Shown here: positions 50,413-58,347 of the stretch, in pieces
Numbering within the stretch: position 1 is the first letter of the stretch
Layout: every line of letters begins with the position of its first letter
Assembly: GCF_020181355.1 (NCBI RefSeq)
Contig: NZ_CP084004.1
Span: forward strand, 1,612,001-1,676,000
From: Collinsella aerofaciens
Lineage (GTDB): Bacteria > Actinomycetota > Coriobacteriia > Coriobacteriales > Coriobacteriaceae
Direction of reading: 5' to 3'
Length of the DNA stretch: 64,000 nucleotides
Position numbers and translations under genes: made by a program
Notes under the pieces: model-generated
Told to the model about the DNA's origin: nothing
The model's input: only the letters and a program-made list of their open reading frames with translations
Databases searched by the model: none

Positions 50413-51177
50413 ATGATAGGGATCGGGATCGATATCGGGTCTACGGCGGCTAAGGCTGCTGTGGTCGACGGGGAGGGTTCGGTGGCGTGGACGTGCGTGC
50501 AGCCAACCGGGTTCTCCTCGGTCGATGCTTCCGAGCGGCTGCGCGAGGCGCTGGCAGCGGCCGGCTATGACGTGGCAGCCGACGATGTGCGTGTGGTCGC
50601 GACCGGCTACGGTCGTGTCGCCGTGCCCTATGCGCACAAGGTCGTGACCGAGATCACCTGCCACGGTACCGGTGCCGTGCGCCTGTTTGGCGATCACGGC
50701 ACGGTGATTGACGTAGGCGGCCAGGACACCAAGGTCATTCAGCTTAAAAGTGGCCGCGTGGCCAAGTTTGCCATGAACGACAAGTGCGCCGCCGGCACGG
50801 GGCGCTTTTTGGAGATCATGGCCGATCGCCTAGGCATTTCCCAGCAGCAGATGGCTGACCTGGCGCGTTCCGGCGAGCCCACCAAGATCAGCAGCATGTG
50901 CACGGTGTTTGCCGAAAGCGAGGTTATCAGCCTGATCGGTCGCGGTGAGCCGCGCGAGAACATTGCGCGTGGCGTGATCGACAGCGTGGTCTCGCGCGTG
51001 GCGACCATGGCCGGGCAGGCCGCGGGCGCCCCGTACTACCTGACCGGTGGCCTGTGCGAGAACGCCTTCGTGGTGGAGCGGTTGGGCGAGCTGCTGGGGT
51101 CGCCGGTGACCACCTCGCCCCAGGCTCGCTTTGCCGGTGCCATCGGCGCGGCGATTCGCGCACAGGCGCTCAATTAA
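50413..51177 (+). CDS. Acyl-CoA dehydratase activase / double-cubane reductase (YjiL-like)
   Basis: ATP-driven electron donor for the two dehydratase-like proteins. The 254-residue ASKHA-fold protein has GIDIGSTAAKAAVV, VIDVGGQDTK, the phosphate loop MNDKCAAGTGRFLEIM and SSMCTVFAESEV. Cysteines C125 and C163 are the ligands by which a dimer holds one [4Fe-4S] cluster. At 254 residues it matches the short activases such as YjiL, which serve single-subunit double-cubane proteins. It starts at ATG 50413 with GGGAGAG upstream. Confidence 0.87.
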   Translation: MIGIGIDIGSTAAKAAVVDGEGSVAWTCVQPTGFSSVDASERLREALAAAGYDVAADDVRVVATGYGRVAVPYAHKVVTEITCHGTGAVRLFGDHGTVIDVGGQDTKVIQLKSGRVAKFAMNDKCAAGTGRFLEIMADRLGISQQQMADLARSGEPTKISSMCTVFAESEVISLIGRGEPRENIARGVIDSVVSRVATMAGQAAGAPYYLTGGLCENAFVVERLGELLGSPVTTSPQARFAGAIGAAIRAQALN

Positions 51178-51247
51178 TGCATCCGCCGCAGGCTCGCATT
51201 CATGCGTATACTGGGAGAAAATGATTGACCGATGAGAGGAGGTATCG

Positions 51248-52297
51248 ATGGCTGACGATCAGATTAAGCTCACGTCTATGACTGCCGCGAGCGGTTGAGC
51301 CGCTAAGTTGGCTCCTGGAGCCCTCGCCCAGGTCCTGGGCGATTTACCCAATGTGCATAACGACAACTTGCTCGTGGGGTTCGATACCTCCGACGATGCG
51401 AGCGTCTTTCGCGTTGGCGATAACTTGGGTCTCGTGCAGTCCATCGACTTCTTCCCACCGATGGTCGACGACCCGTTTTTGTTTGGCCAGATCGCCGCGT
51501 CAAACTCGCTGTCGGACATCTACGCCATGGGCGGGCGGCCGAGCCATGCCATGAACTTGCTGTGCATCCCGAGCTGTCTGGGCGTTGAGGTTGCCGGTCA
51601 GATTCTGGCGGGCGGCGCCGACAAGTGCGTCGAGGCGGGTTGCTCCATCGCGGGCGGTCACACCATCAACGACGACGAGCCCAAGTACGGCCTGTCCGTG
51701 AGCGGGTTTGTCGCGCTCGACCGCATGCTCGCCAACAGCGGCGCGCGCGTGGGCGATGCGTTACTGCTGACCAAGGCGGTTGGCTCGGGCATCATCACCA
51801 CGGCCATTAAGGGCGAGCTCATCGAGCAGGACGAGGCCGCAGCCATGTTTGACTCGATGCGCACCCTCAACGAGGCTCCGATTCGTCTGGCCGAGGGACT
51901 TGAGCTTCACGGCTGCACCGACATCACGGGCTTTGGCCTGATCGGGCATGCGTGCGAGATGGCCGAGGGCTCGGGCGTGCAGATTGAGCTTGCGTCGGGG
52001 GCGGTGCCGCTCTTTGACCAGGTGCTCGACATGGCGCGTTTGGGCATTATCCCCGCGGGCTCCTACCGCAACCAGGACTTCTTTGGCCCGCGCGTGACGG
52101 CCGACGAGGACCTTGAGCCGGGCATGCTCGACGCGCTGTACGACCCGCAGACGTCTGGTGGCCTGCTTATCGCGGCACCTGCTGCCGATGTGGATGAGCT
52201 TGCGCGCCGTCTGCATGCCGAAGGACGTATTGCCGCCGTCGTCGGTCGCGTGTGCGAGTCGGTGCCAGGCGGTCCTGCCGTCCACGTTGTTCGCTAG
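51248..52297 (+). CDS. selD: Selenide, water dikinase SelD, a selenoprotein
   Basis: Makes selenophosphate from selenide and ATP, for Sec-tRNA and other selenium uses. The gene starts at ATG 51248 behind GAGAGGAGG, and an in-frame TGA at 51296-51298 falls at residue 17, in the context SG-Sec-AAK. E. coli SelD has Cys17 and Lys20 at these positions, so TGA codes for selenocysteine, not stop. The full protein is 349 residues, with FDTSDDAS, GQIAASNSLSDIYAMGGRP and GGHTINDDEPKYG. Downstream of TGA are two hairpins: GGCTC-CTG-GAGCC (51310-51322) and CGCCCAG-GTC-CTGGGCG (51325-51341), candidate SECIS. Confidence is high. Confidence 0.94.
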
Positions 52298-52357
52298 CCC
52301 GCACGTTTATGTAACTGTTTACCGTTCTCTAGAACGGTTCTTTCGAAAGGAAAAGCT

Positions 52358-52984
52358 ATGTCTACCAAAATTGAAGTCAATGCCATGGGCGATGCCTGCC
52401 CGCTACCCGTCGTCAAGACGCTCAAAGCCCTGAAGCAGCTCGATGGCGAGGGCGCCGTCGTGACCTCGGTCGATAATGAGACCGCCGTCAAGAACATTTC
52501 CAAGATGGCGCAGGAGAAAGGCTGCACGGCCTCGGTCGAGAAGGTTTCTGACGCCGAGTGGCACGTGACCGTGGCGACCTCTGGTGCCGTTGCCGTGGCC
52601 GATCCCGAGCAGGATGGCGCTGCCTTCTGCGACGCCAACGCCGGCAAGGGCAAGCTCGTCATTTCCGTCTACACCGATTGCATGGGCCGTGGCGACGACG
52701 AGTTGGGCCACAAGCTCATGAAGGCGTTTATCTTTGCCGTGACGCAGCAGGAGGAGCTGCCTGCGACCATGCTGTTCTACAACGGCGGCGCCAAGCTCAC
52801 CGTCGAGGGTTCGCCGGTGCTCGATGACCTGAAGGGGCTGGCGGAGCAGGGTGTCGAGATTCTCACCTGCGGTACCTGCCTGGACCACTTTGGCATTAAG
52901 GACCAGCTTGCGGTGGGCGAGGTCACCAACATGTACGTGATCGTGGAGAAGATGGAGCAGGCCGTGCGTGTCGTGCGCCCGTAG
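52358..52984 (+). CDS. yedF: Sulfurtransferase-like selenium metabolism protein YedF
   Basis: TusA-family protein fused to a DsrE-like domain, found with SelD in genomes that use selenium. The 208-residue protein has the TusA motif ACPLPVVKTLKAL (Cys14 in CPxP), then a C-terminal domain from about residue 95 with VISVYTDCMGRGDDELG and ILTCGTCLDHFG, which carry conserved cysteines for persulfide or perselenide. It lies 60 bases after selD and 19 bases before the DUF3343 gene. It probably hands selenium or sulfur between the lyase and SelD. Confidence 0.9.
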   Translation: MSTKIEVNAMGDACPLPVVKTLKALKQLDGEGAVVTSVDNETAVKNISKMAQEKGCTASVEKVSDAEWHVTVATSGAVAVADPEQDGAAFCDANAGKGKLVISVYTDCMGRGDDELGHKLMKAFIFAVTQQEELPATMLFYNGGAKLTVEGSPVLDDLKGLAEQGVEILTCGTCLDHFGIKDQLAVGEVTNMYVIVEKMEQAVRVVRP

Positions 52985-53003
52985 CGTATTGGTTGGAGTT
53001 GCC

Positions 53004-53255
53004 ATGAGGGAGAAGCGCCCGGCGCTTGTCATCACGTTTCCCACCACGGCGGCCGCCATGGGCTGCGAGTCCCTGTGCATCGAGCGCGGCCTTCCCGGGC
53101 GAACGATTCCCGTGCCCGGGGAGGTCGCTGCCGGCTGCGGTCTGGCGTGGAAGGCGTTGCCTGCCGATGAGGAGCTGCTGCGCAGCGAGCTTGCCGCGGC
53201 GGGCGTTCCCACCGAGGGCTATACCGTGATTGATATGTGGGAGGTCGTGCGATGA
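53004..53255 (+). CDS. DUF3343 protein, putative Se/S carrier
   Basis: Small 83-residue protein of the DUF3343 family, seen beside selenium and sulfur genes. It has VITFPTTAAAMGCES (conserved Cys) and a GRTIPVPGEVAAGCGLAWKAL motif with a second conserved Cys and the GLAWK end. Its stop overlaps the start of the lyase gene (ATGA), so the two are translationally coupled. Start at ATG 53004 with TTGGAG upstream. A role as a selenium or sulfur carrier is the current proposal for the family, not proven. Confidence 0.85.
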   Translation: MREKRPALVITFPTTAAAMGCESLCIERGLPGRTIPVPGEVAAGCGLAWKALPADEELLRSELAAAGVPTEGYTVIDMWEVVR

Positions 53256-54391
53256 TCTACCTGGATAACGCGGCGACGACCATGCACAAGCCGCAGACGG
53301 TCATCGATGCCGTGACGCAGGCGATGTACTCGCTCGGCAATGCCGGGCGCGGCGCCACGTCGGGCGCCCTCGATGCCGCTCGTACGATTCACGGTTGCCG
53401 TGCCAAGCTCGCGCGCCTTTTAGGTTGTCCGAGGGCGGACCATGTGTGCTTTACGCCCAACTCAACCGCGGCGCTCAACACCGCCATCAACGGGGTGGTG
53501 TGCCCCGGCGACCGTGTGGTCACGACGGTGCTCGAGCACAACTCCGTGCTACGTCCGCTTAACCGCCTGGCGGTAGAGCGGGGCGTGACCGTTGAGCATG
53601 CGGGCTGCGATGCGAGCGGCGCGCTCAACTACGACGAGCTCGAGCGGCTGGTGACGCCTGACACGCGTGCCGTAGTGGTGACGCACGCCTCCAATGTGAC
53701 CGGCAATGAGGTCGACATTGCGCGCGTGGCCGCCATGGCCCATGCGGCCGGCGCGCTGGTGATCGTCGATGCCTCGCAGTCTGCCGGCACGGCGCATATC
53801 GATATGCAGGCCATGGGGCTCGACGTGGTGTGCTTTACTGGCCACAAGGGACTCATGGGTCCGCAGGGGACCGGCGGGCTGGCCGTGGCGGAGGGCATTG
53901 ACGTGTGGCCGTGGGCCATGGGCGGCACGGGCGTGCACAGCTTCGATGCGCTGCAGCCGCTTGAGTGGCCCACGCGTCTTGAGGCGGGCACGCTCAACGG
54001 CCACGGCATCGCGGGCCTTTCTGCCGGCCTCGACTTTATCGAGGCGCAAGGCGGGGTCGAGGCGATCGCGGCGCATGAGCGAGCGCTGGCTGATCGCTTT
54101 CTCGCTGGCGTGCGCGAGATTCCGGGGATTAAGCTCTACGGTGCGTTTGACCAGCCCGTGCGCTCGGCGATCGTCTCACTCAACGTGGGTGATATCGACT
54201 CTGCCGAGATCTCGGACGCGCTCATGCAAGGGTGGGGGATTGCGACGCGCCCCGGCGCCCATTGCGCTCCGCTCATGCACCGCGCGCTCGGGACCGAGCG
54301 CCAGGGTGTCGTTCGCTTCTCGTTTGGGTATTTCAACACGGACGAGGAAGTCGATACCGCGATTGACGCTTTGCGCGATTTAGCCTGCTAA
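53252..54391 (+). CDS. Cysteine desulfurase / selenocysteine lyase-like aminotransferase (TIGR01977 type)
   Basis: Class V PLP enzyme of the NifS/CsdB group, of the type found with selD and yedF in selenium loci. The 379-residue protein has IYLDNAATTMHKPQTV at the start, LEHNSVLRPL, VVVTHASNVTGNE, DASQSAG with the PLP Asp, the lysine in FTGHKGLMGPQGTGG and the catalytic-loop Cys in RPGAHCAPLMH. It probably supplies selenium or sulfur from cysteine or selenocysteine to the DUF3343, YedF and SelD chain. ATG 53252 overlaps the previous stop by four bases. Confidence 0.9.
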   Translation: MIYLDNAATTMHKPQTVIDAVTQAMYSLGNAGRGATSGALDAARTIHGCRAKLARLLGCPRADHVCFTPNSTAALNTAINGVVCPGDRVVTTVLEHNSVLRPLNRLAVERGVTVEHAGCDASGALNYDELERLVTPDTRAVVVTHASNVTGNEVDIARVAAMAHAAGALVIVDASQSAGTAHIDMQAMGLDVVCFTGHKGLMGPQGTGGLAVAEGIDVWPWAMGGTGVHSFDALQPLEWPTRLEAGTLNGHGIAGLSAGLDFIEAQGGVEAIAAHERALADRFLAGVREIPGIKLYGAFDQPVRSAIVSLNVGDIDSAEISDALMQGWGIATRPGAHCAPLMHRALGTERQGVVRFSFGYFNTDEEVDTAIDALRDLAC

Positions 54392-54414
54392 AGCTGCTAG
54401 ACCGTTTATACTTG

Positions 54415-54446
54415 CGGGATGGGTGTTTTTGCCCGTCCCGTTTTTG
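54415..54446 (+). terminator. Terminator at the end of the selenium cluster
   Basis: CGGGATGGG pairs with CCCGTCCCG around an 8-base loop and is followed by TTTTTG. Confidence 0.88.
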
Positions 54447-54468
54447 TTTCGACCCGAAAGGTGTGCCT

Positions 54469-55827
54469 ATGGCCTCATCCGCACCGCGCGGTCTGCGCTC
54501 CGACCATGTCGTTACCGTCGGCATTGCGCTGTTCTCGATGCTCTTTGGCGCCGGTAACCTCATCATTCCGCCATTGCTGGCACTTCAGGCCGGCACGGCC
54601 ACGCCGCTTGCCATGATCGGCTTTTTGATTGCCGCTATCGGTCTGCCTGTTATGGGATTTATCGCCGTCGCGCTCGCCGGCACGGCCCGCGAGCTGGCTG
54701 GGCGCGTGCATCCTAAGTTTGGCGAATTCTTCGTTGCGGCGGTGTATTTGGCCATCGGCCCGTGCCTGGCCATTCCGCGCACAAGCTCTACGGCCTTCGA
54801 GATGCTGGTGCCGCTACTGCCCGAGGGCGTTTCGCTCGGCACGGCTCGCCTGGTGTTTGCCGTTGGCTTCTTTGTCGTCGCGTTTGCGCTCACGCTGCGT
54901 CCGGGCGTTATCACGCGCGTGCTCGGGCGCATTACGGGCTCCGCGCTCATTGCGCTCATCGTGCTGGTCGTGGGTGCTGCCGTGATCTCGCCGCTGGGAC
55001 CGGCTGCCGCGCCGCAGACTCCCTACAATGCCGGTGCTACCGTGCAGGGCTTTTTGACCGGTTATCAGACCATGGATCTGCTTGCGTCGCTCGCCTTTGG
55101 CATTATCATCGCCGAGACCATTCACGAGCTGGGCGTTACCGACGACAAGCGCGTGACCTTCGAGATTTCGCGTTCCGGTGTGATCGCCGGCGTGCTCATG
55201 GCCATCATCTACTGCGGCCTGGCGCTTGCCGGAATGCAACTCGGCACGGTTATGCCCGATGCCACCAACGGCGCCGCGATTCTTGCGCGTTCTGCCTCTA
55301 TGCACTTTGGTCTTGCTGGCACGGTTGTCGTCTTTGCGATTTTCTTCCTCGCTTGCATGAACGTGTGCATCGGCCTTATCAGCTGCTGCTCACGCTACTT
55401 CTGCGAGACGTATGTGGTCGAAGGGGGAGCGGAGGCTTCCGAGGAGGCCATGCGCCGACCCTTCGCGATTCTCGCCTTTGTGTTCGCAGCGTTTTCGTGC
55501 GTGCTCTCCAACGTGGGTCTCGACGTGATCCTCATGTTCTCGGTGCCTATGCTCAATGCCCTGTATCCCGTTGCCATCGTGCTGGTACTTATGGGCCTGG
55601 TGCACGGCTTTTGCGACGCGCATTCGCAGGTATGGGTCTGGGTCGGCGGCGTTGTCGCGGTGCAGAGCGTGATCACCTCGGTTCGCGACGCGTTCTTTGC
55701 GGGCGCGTGGCTACCGTTTGATGCGCTGCCACTGGCAGATATCGGTGCCGCGTGGGCGCCGGTTGCCGTGGTTGCCTTTGTGATCGGTCTGCTCCATAGT
55801 CGTTTTGTCGCACATTCGAGGAGCTAG
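54469..55827 (+). CDS. brnQ: Branched-chain amino acid transporter BrnQ
   Basis: Cation-coupled importer of leucine, isoleucine and valine, of the LIVCS family. The 452-residue protein has about 12 membrane segments and the family start VTVGIALFSMLFGAGNLIIPP, with RVHPKFGEFF and YLAIGPCLAIPRTSSTAFEM, the conserved BrnQ stretch. It starts at ATG 54469 (GAAAGG upstream); the frame back to 54412 runs through the terminator. Single gene between the selenium cluster and the tRNAs. Confidence 0.92.
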   Translation: MASSAPRGLRSDHVVTVGIALFSMLFGAGNLIIPPLLALQAGTATPLAMIGFLIAAIGLPVMGFIAVALAGTARELAGRVHPKFGEFFVAAVYLAIGPCLAIPRTSSTAFEMLVPLLPEGVSLGTARLVFAVGFFVVAFALTLRPGVITRVLGRITGSALIALIVLVVGAAVISPLGPAAAPQTPYNAGATVQGFLTGYQTMDLLASLAFGIIIAETIHELGVTDDKRVTFEISRSGVIAGVLMAIIYCGLALAGMQLGTVMPDATNGAAILARSASMHFGLAGTVVVFAIFFLACMNVCIGLISCCSRYFCETYVVEGGAEASEEAMRRPFAILAFVFAAFSCVLSNVGLDVILMFSVPMLNALYPVAIVLVLMGLVHGFCDAHSQVWVWVGGVVAVQSVITSVRDAFFAGAWLPFDALPLADIGAAWAPVAVVAFVIGLLHSRFVAHSRS

Positions 55828-55918
55828 GGTTTCTGCGCTTGCACAGGCGGGGAGTCTCCCCTATAATTTCCTTCGCTTTGGGACACGCAAGGTTTAGACC
55901 TTAGCTGCTCAACACCTT

Positions 55919-55995
55919 CGGGACGTGGCGCAGTTTGGTAGCGCGCCTGCTTTGGGAGCAGGATGTCGCAGGTTCAAATCCTGTCGTCCCGACCA
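55919..55995 (+). tRNA. tRNA-Pro (TGG)
   Basis: Acceptor stem CGGGACG with CGTCCCG, D-arm GGCGCAGTTTGGTAGCGC, anticodon arm CCTGC-TTTGGGA-GCAGG giving anticodon TGG, and T-arm GCAGGTTCAAATCCTGT. The 3' CCA is encoded. It precedes tRNA-Gly by 6 bases, so they form one transcript. Confidence 0.96.
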
Positions 55996-56001
55996 TATCT
56001 T

Positions 56002-56075
56002 GCGGGCGTAGTTCAATGGTAGAACCCCAGCCTTCCAAGCTGATGACGCGGGTTCGATTCCCGTCGCCCGCTCCA
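56002..56075 (+). tRNA. tRNA-Gly (TCC)
   Basis: Acceptor stem GCGGGCG with CGCCCGC, D-arm with GTTCAATGGTAGAAC, anticodon loop CTTCCAA giving anticodon TCC, T-arm GCGGGTTCGATTCCCGT, and encoded CCA end. Directly downstream of tRNA-Pro. Confidence 0.96.
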
Positions 56076-56087
56076 TAAGATAGACGA

Positions 56088-56123
56088 ACGGCTCTGGCTC
56101 CTTTTGGGACCAGAGCTGTTTTC
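56088..56123 (+). terminator. Terminator after the tRNA pair
   Basis: CGGCTCTGG pairs with CCAGAGCTG, extended by TCC with GGA, followed by TTTTC. Confidence 0.88.
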
Positions 56124-56156
56124 ATATACATGCCGGGGACCCCACATCCCCTCCTA

Positions 56157-56223
56157 AGTTGCGGTGAAATACGGACTGTTTTCCGGCTTTTATGGCCCAT
56201 GTAGTCCGTATTTCACCGCAACT
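56157..56223. repeat. Hairpin repeat, TTGCGGTGAAATA family, copy 4
   Basis: Two perfect 21-base arms, 56157-56177 and 56203-56223 (AGTTGCGGTGAAATACGG at the left), with a 25-base loop. It lies between the tRNA terminator and the AbiEi-like gene. Confidence 0.93.
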
Positions 56224-56387
56224 ATTTGTAAGGTTGGATTTTGATGCCGTTGGGAGGGTCGTAGCGACCGTCTACCGAGAGTGGAAATATTTTTTGAAGC
56301 TCTGACCTGCGACGTCAAGCTTTTGGTCAGCTTTTGGCAAGGCCTGCGGACGGAAGCATGCGATAGCGTAATGGTATTCTCTCCGCC

Positions 56388-57410
56388 GTGATGGTTATGG
56401 GGTTGGCCATGCTCGATAAAGGCAAACATTTTCCGCAGTCATATGCAAGAATGCTATTCTCGGCCGTTGGAATTCATCAAGATGGACAGCTGCTTATAAC
56501 AATTGATCCTTGGGATGAACGCCGTGCGCGTGAGCATATGCAGGAAGAGCTCATGCTTCGTCTTTACAACCACGTGTATGCGGATCCGGTCTATTGGAAT
56601 AATCTTGGGGTTGAAGATCGCATCTTTCAGCTGGCATCCGCTATTGCGGTCGTTGAACCGGATGCTGTGTTTTGCGGATCGACAGCAGCGCTGCTCTACG
56701 GCATCGGCTCGGCGTATACGCTTCTGGATAAAGTGCAAGTACTGCTGCCACGGTCTACAAGGCGTGATACGTATGAGTTCGTTGAATACAAGCGCTGGCG
56801 GGTGGGCGAAGTGTGGCGTCTCGGTCTGTTTACGCTGACGGATCCGTATCGAACGGTTGTTGATATCGCTCGAACGAGCGCCTTTCGTTATGCGCTGGGC
56901 TATGTCGATGGCTTGGCCCGTGAGTACGATGTCGAACGCGAAGAGCTGCGGGCATATGCGCAGGCAAATTGCCGAGGGTTGCATGGCATCGCGCGTGCTT
57001 TTGACGTTTTTGAGCATATGGATGGCAGGTCAGACAATGGCGGCGAGTCCGAGGCGAGAGCAGCGATGATTCTCGCTGGGGTTGCCGCGCCTGAGCTTCA
57101 AGTTGAGATACCGCGACCAGGAAACGCTGGCTATTATCTAGCAGATTATGGCTGGCAGATGCCAGACGGCTCATGGGCGCTGGCAGAGCTGCATGGGCTG
57201 GGTAAGTTTGAAGACGAAGCTCAAAATGATCCGGAGCAAGCGGCGGCAAAAACCTATCGAGCGGCCCTCATGCGCGATGCGAACCTTCGCGCCATGGGCC
57301 ACAACGTCATTCATTTCAAACTCTCGGACACCTACGAAGTAGAATCGTTCGGTGCCATGATGCGCGGTTACGGTATTCCGACAACAAAACCCTACGCCGA
57401 CTCCCGATAG
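56388..57410 (+). CDS. AbiEi/DUF559-like protein in a lower-GC segment
   Basis: Tentative: resembles proteins with an AbiEi-antitoxin-like N-terminal region and a restriction-endonuclease-like (DUF559/Vsr-type) C-terminal domain. The 340-residue protein has VVEPDAVFCGSTAALLYG and DPYRTVVDIARTS (AbiEi-like core), then a C-terminal stretch SEARAAMILAGVAAPELQVEI, DYGWQMPDGSWALAELHG and RDANLRAMGHNVIHFKLSD. The Asp and Glu-containing strands could be nuclease remnants. GC content is visibly lower than in neighbours, and hairpin repeats lie on both sides. Start is unsure: GTG 56388, ATG 56391, ATG 56397 or ATG 56409. No partner toxin is visible. Confidence 0.6.
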   Translation: MMVMGLAMLDKGKHFPQSYARMLFSAVGIHQDGQLLITIDPWDERRAREHMQEELMLRLYNHVYADPVYWNNLGVEDRIFQLASAIAVVEPDAVFCGSTAALLYGIGSAYTLLDKVQVLLPRSTRRDTYEFVEYKRWRVGEVWRLGLFTLTDPYRTVVDIARTSAFRYALGYVDGLAREYDVEREELRAYAQANCRGLHGIARAFDVFEHMDGRSDNGGESEARAAMILAGVAAPELQVEIPRPGNAGYYLADYGWQMPDGSWALAELHGLGKFEDEAQNDPEQAAAKTYRAALMRDANLRAMGHNVIHFKLSDTYEVESFGAMMRGYGIPTTKPYADSR

Positions 57411-57436
57411 AGAAATCGTTCGCAGCCAACCTTCAA

Positions 57437-57507
57437 TAAGTTGCGGTGAAATACGGACTATCGAGGCCTTTAAAGGCATGAAACAGTCCGTATTTCACCG
57501 CAACTTA
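57437..57507. repeat. Hairpin repeat, TTGCGGTGAAATA family, copy 5
   Basis: Perfect 23-base arms (57437-57459 and 57485-57507) containing AAGTTGCGGTGAAATACGG and a 25-base loop. It lies 26 bases after the AbiEi-like gene, facing copy 4 on its other side. Confidence 0.93.
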
Positions 57508-57551
57508 GGAGGGGATGGGGCTGAGGGGCGGGCGATGCCGTTGCCTGCCGG

Positions 57552-58028
57552 TTAGTGGCGACCGTGGTGGCGGAGCTTGTCGATGGTGGAGTCGGTGCCG
57601 TGTCCGCGGGCGTCGGTGCTTCGGCTGCGGGCGTCGGCGGCGGTTTGGCGCTGGCGGCGGTAGTCGATCATGCCTTGGATGATGGGCTTGCCAAAGCTCG
57701 CGACATCATCGTTGTAGATGGCGGTTCGGGCTGCGAGGAGGCAGTCGGTAAAGTCCATATGGGTCTTGCCGAAGAGTTTGACGGCAAGGGCGACAACGGT
57801 GGGCTCGTCGACCATGACGTCATCGAGCAGCCTTTTCATGGCCGCAGCAATTTCAACGCGGGGAACCTTATAGACGTCGCGCAGCGTGACCACGACGCGC
57901 GTGATGATTTCGGGGTAGACACGTGCGGTGCGCGTGGCGATGACCTTGGCAGCGCGCGGTGACAGGACCTCGTCGTCGTCAAGCAGGTAGCGAAGGATGA
58001 CGGTCTCGTCGATGATGGTGCTACTCAT
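57552..58028 (-). CDS. PIN-domain toxin (VapC-like)
   Basis: RNase toxin of the PIN/VapC family. The 158-residue protein starts MSSTIIDETVILRYLLDDDE, where the usual first acidic motif DTNVLLRYL reads DETVILRYL; further acidic residues are E40 region (YPEIITRVVVTL) and KTHMDFTDCLLAARTAI near residue 90-105. The C-terminus past residue 125 is basic and Arg/His-rich, not part of the PIN fold. Its start overlaps the antitoxin gene by 8 bases. The change of Asn to Thr in motif one is worth noting. Confidence 0.78.
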   Translation of the reverse strand: MSSTIIDETVILRYLLDDDEVLSPRAAKVIATRTARVYPEIITRVVVTLRDVYKVPRVEIAAAMKRLLDDVMVDEPTVVALAVKLFGKTHMDFTDCLLAARTAIYNDDVASFGKPIIQGMIDYRRQRQTAADARSRSTDARGHGTDSTIDKLRHHGRH

Positions 58029-58347
58029 GGATATCTACTTCCTCGGGACCCAAAACCGAATCGTCGCTTTCTGTGGCTAGGTATTCAATCCAGGCATTGC
58101 GCTCCTCGGAGCGGCGATTGGGGTCCCCATATGCTTTGAGCAGTCCATAGGCGGACGTGCCGTCCTTGGAGCGCACGGCGACCGGGTGAAAGGGGAGCTT
58201 GCGCATCAAAATACTCTGCGCGACAAATAGACGGACAGCCTCGGCGAGCGATGTGCCCATGGCGTCGTAGAGACGCTCGGCATGCTGCTTGTCTTCCTCG
58301 CGAATGCGCACCTGCAGGATGGCTCGTTTTTGAGTCGATGACATCAC
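58021..58347 (-). CDS. Ribbon-helix-helix antitoxin (RelB/DinJ-like)
   Basis: Antitoxin of the RelB/DinJ type. The 108-residue protein has a ribbon-helix-helix start ILQVRIREEDKQHAERLYDAMGTSLAEAVRLFV, then ILMRKLPFHPV, which matches DinJ. The C-terminal half (YGLLKAYGDPNRRSEERNAW) would bind and block the toxin. It precedes and overlaps the PIN toxin gene by 8 bases. A RelB-type antitoxin beside a PIN toxin is a mixed pairing. Start at ATG 58347 or the next codon 58344. Confidence 0.82.
   Translation of the reverse strand: MMSSTQKRAILQVRIREEDKQHAERLYDAMGTSLAEAVRLFVAQSILMRKLPFHPVAVRSKDGTSAYGLLKAYGDPNRRSEERNAWIEYLATESDDSVLGPEEVDIHE

Noticed and set aside
51308-52297. SelD starting at 51308 as a complete gene
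   Set aside because: This start omits the active-site residue and the strong ribosome site at 51235-51247. The upstream in-frame TGA has a Sec context, so the gene starts at 51248.
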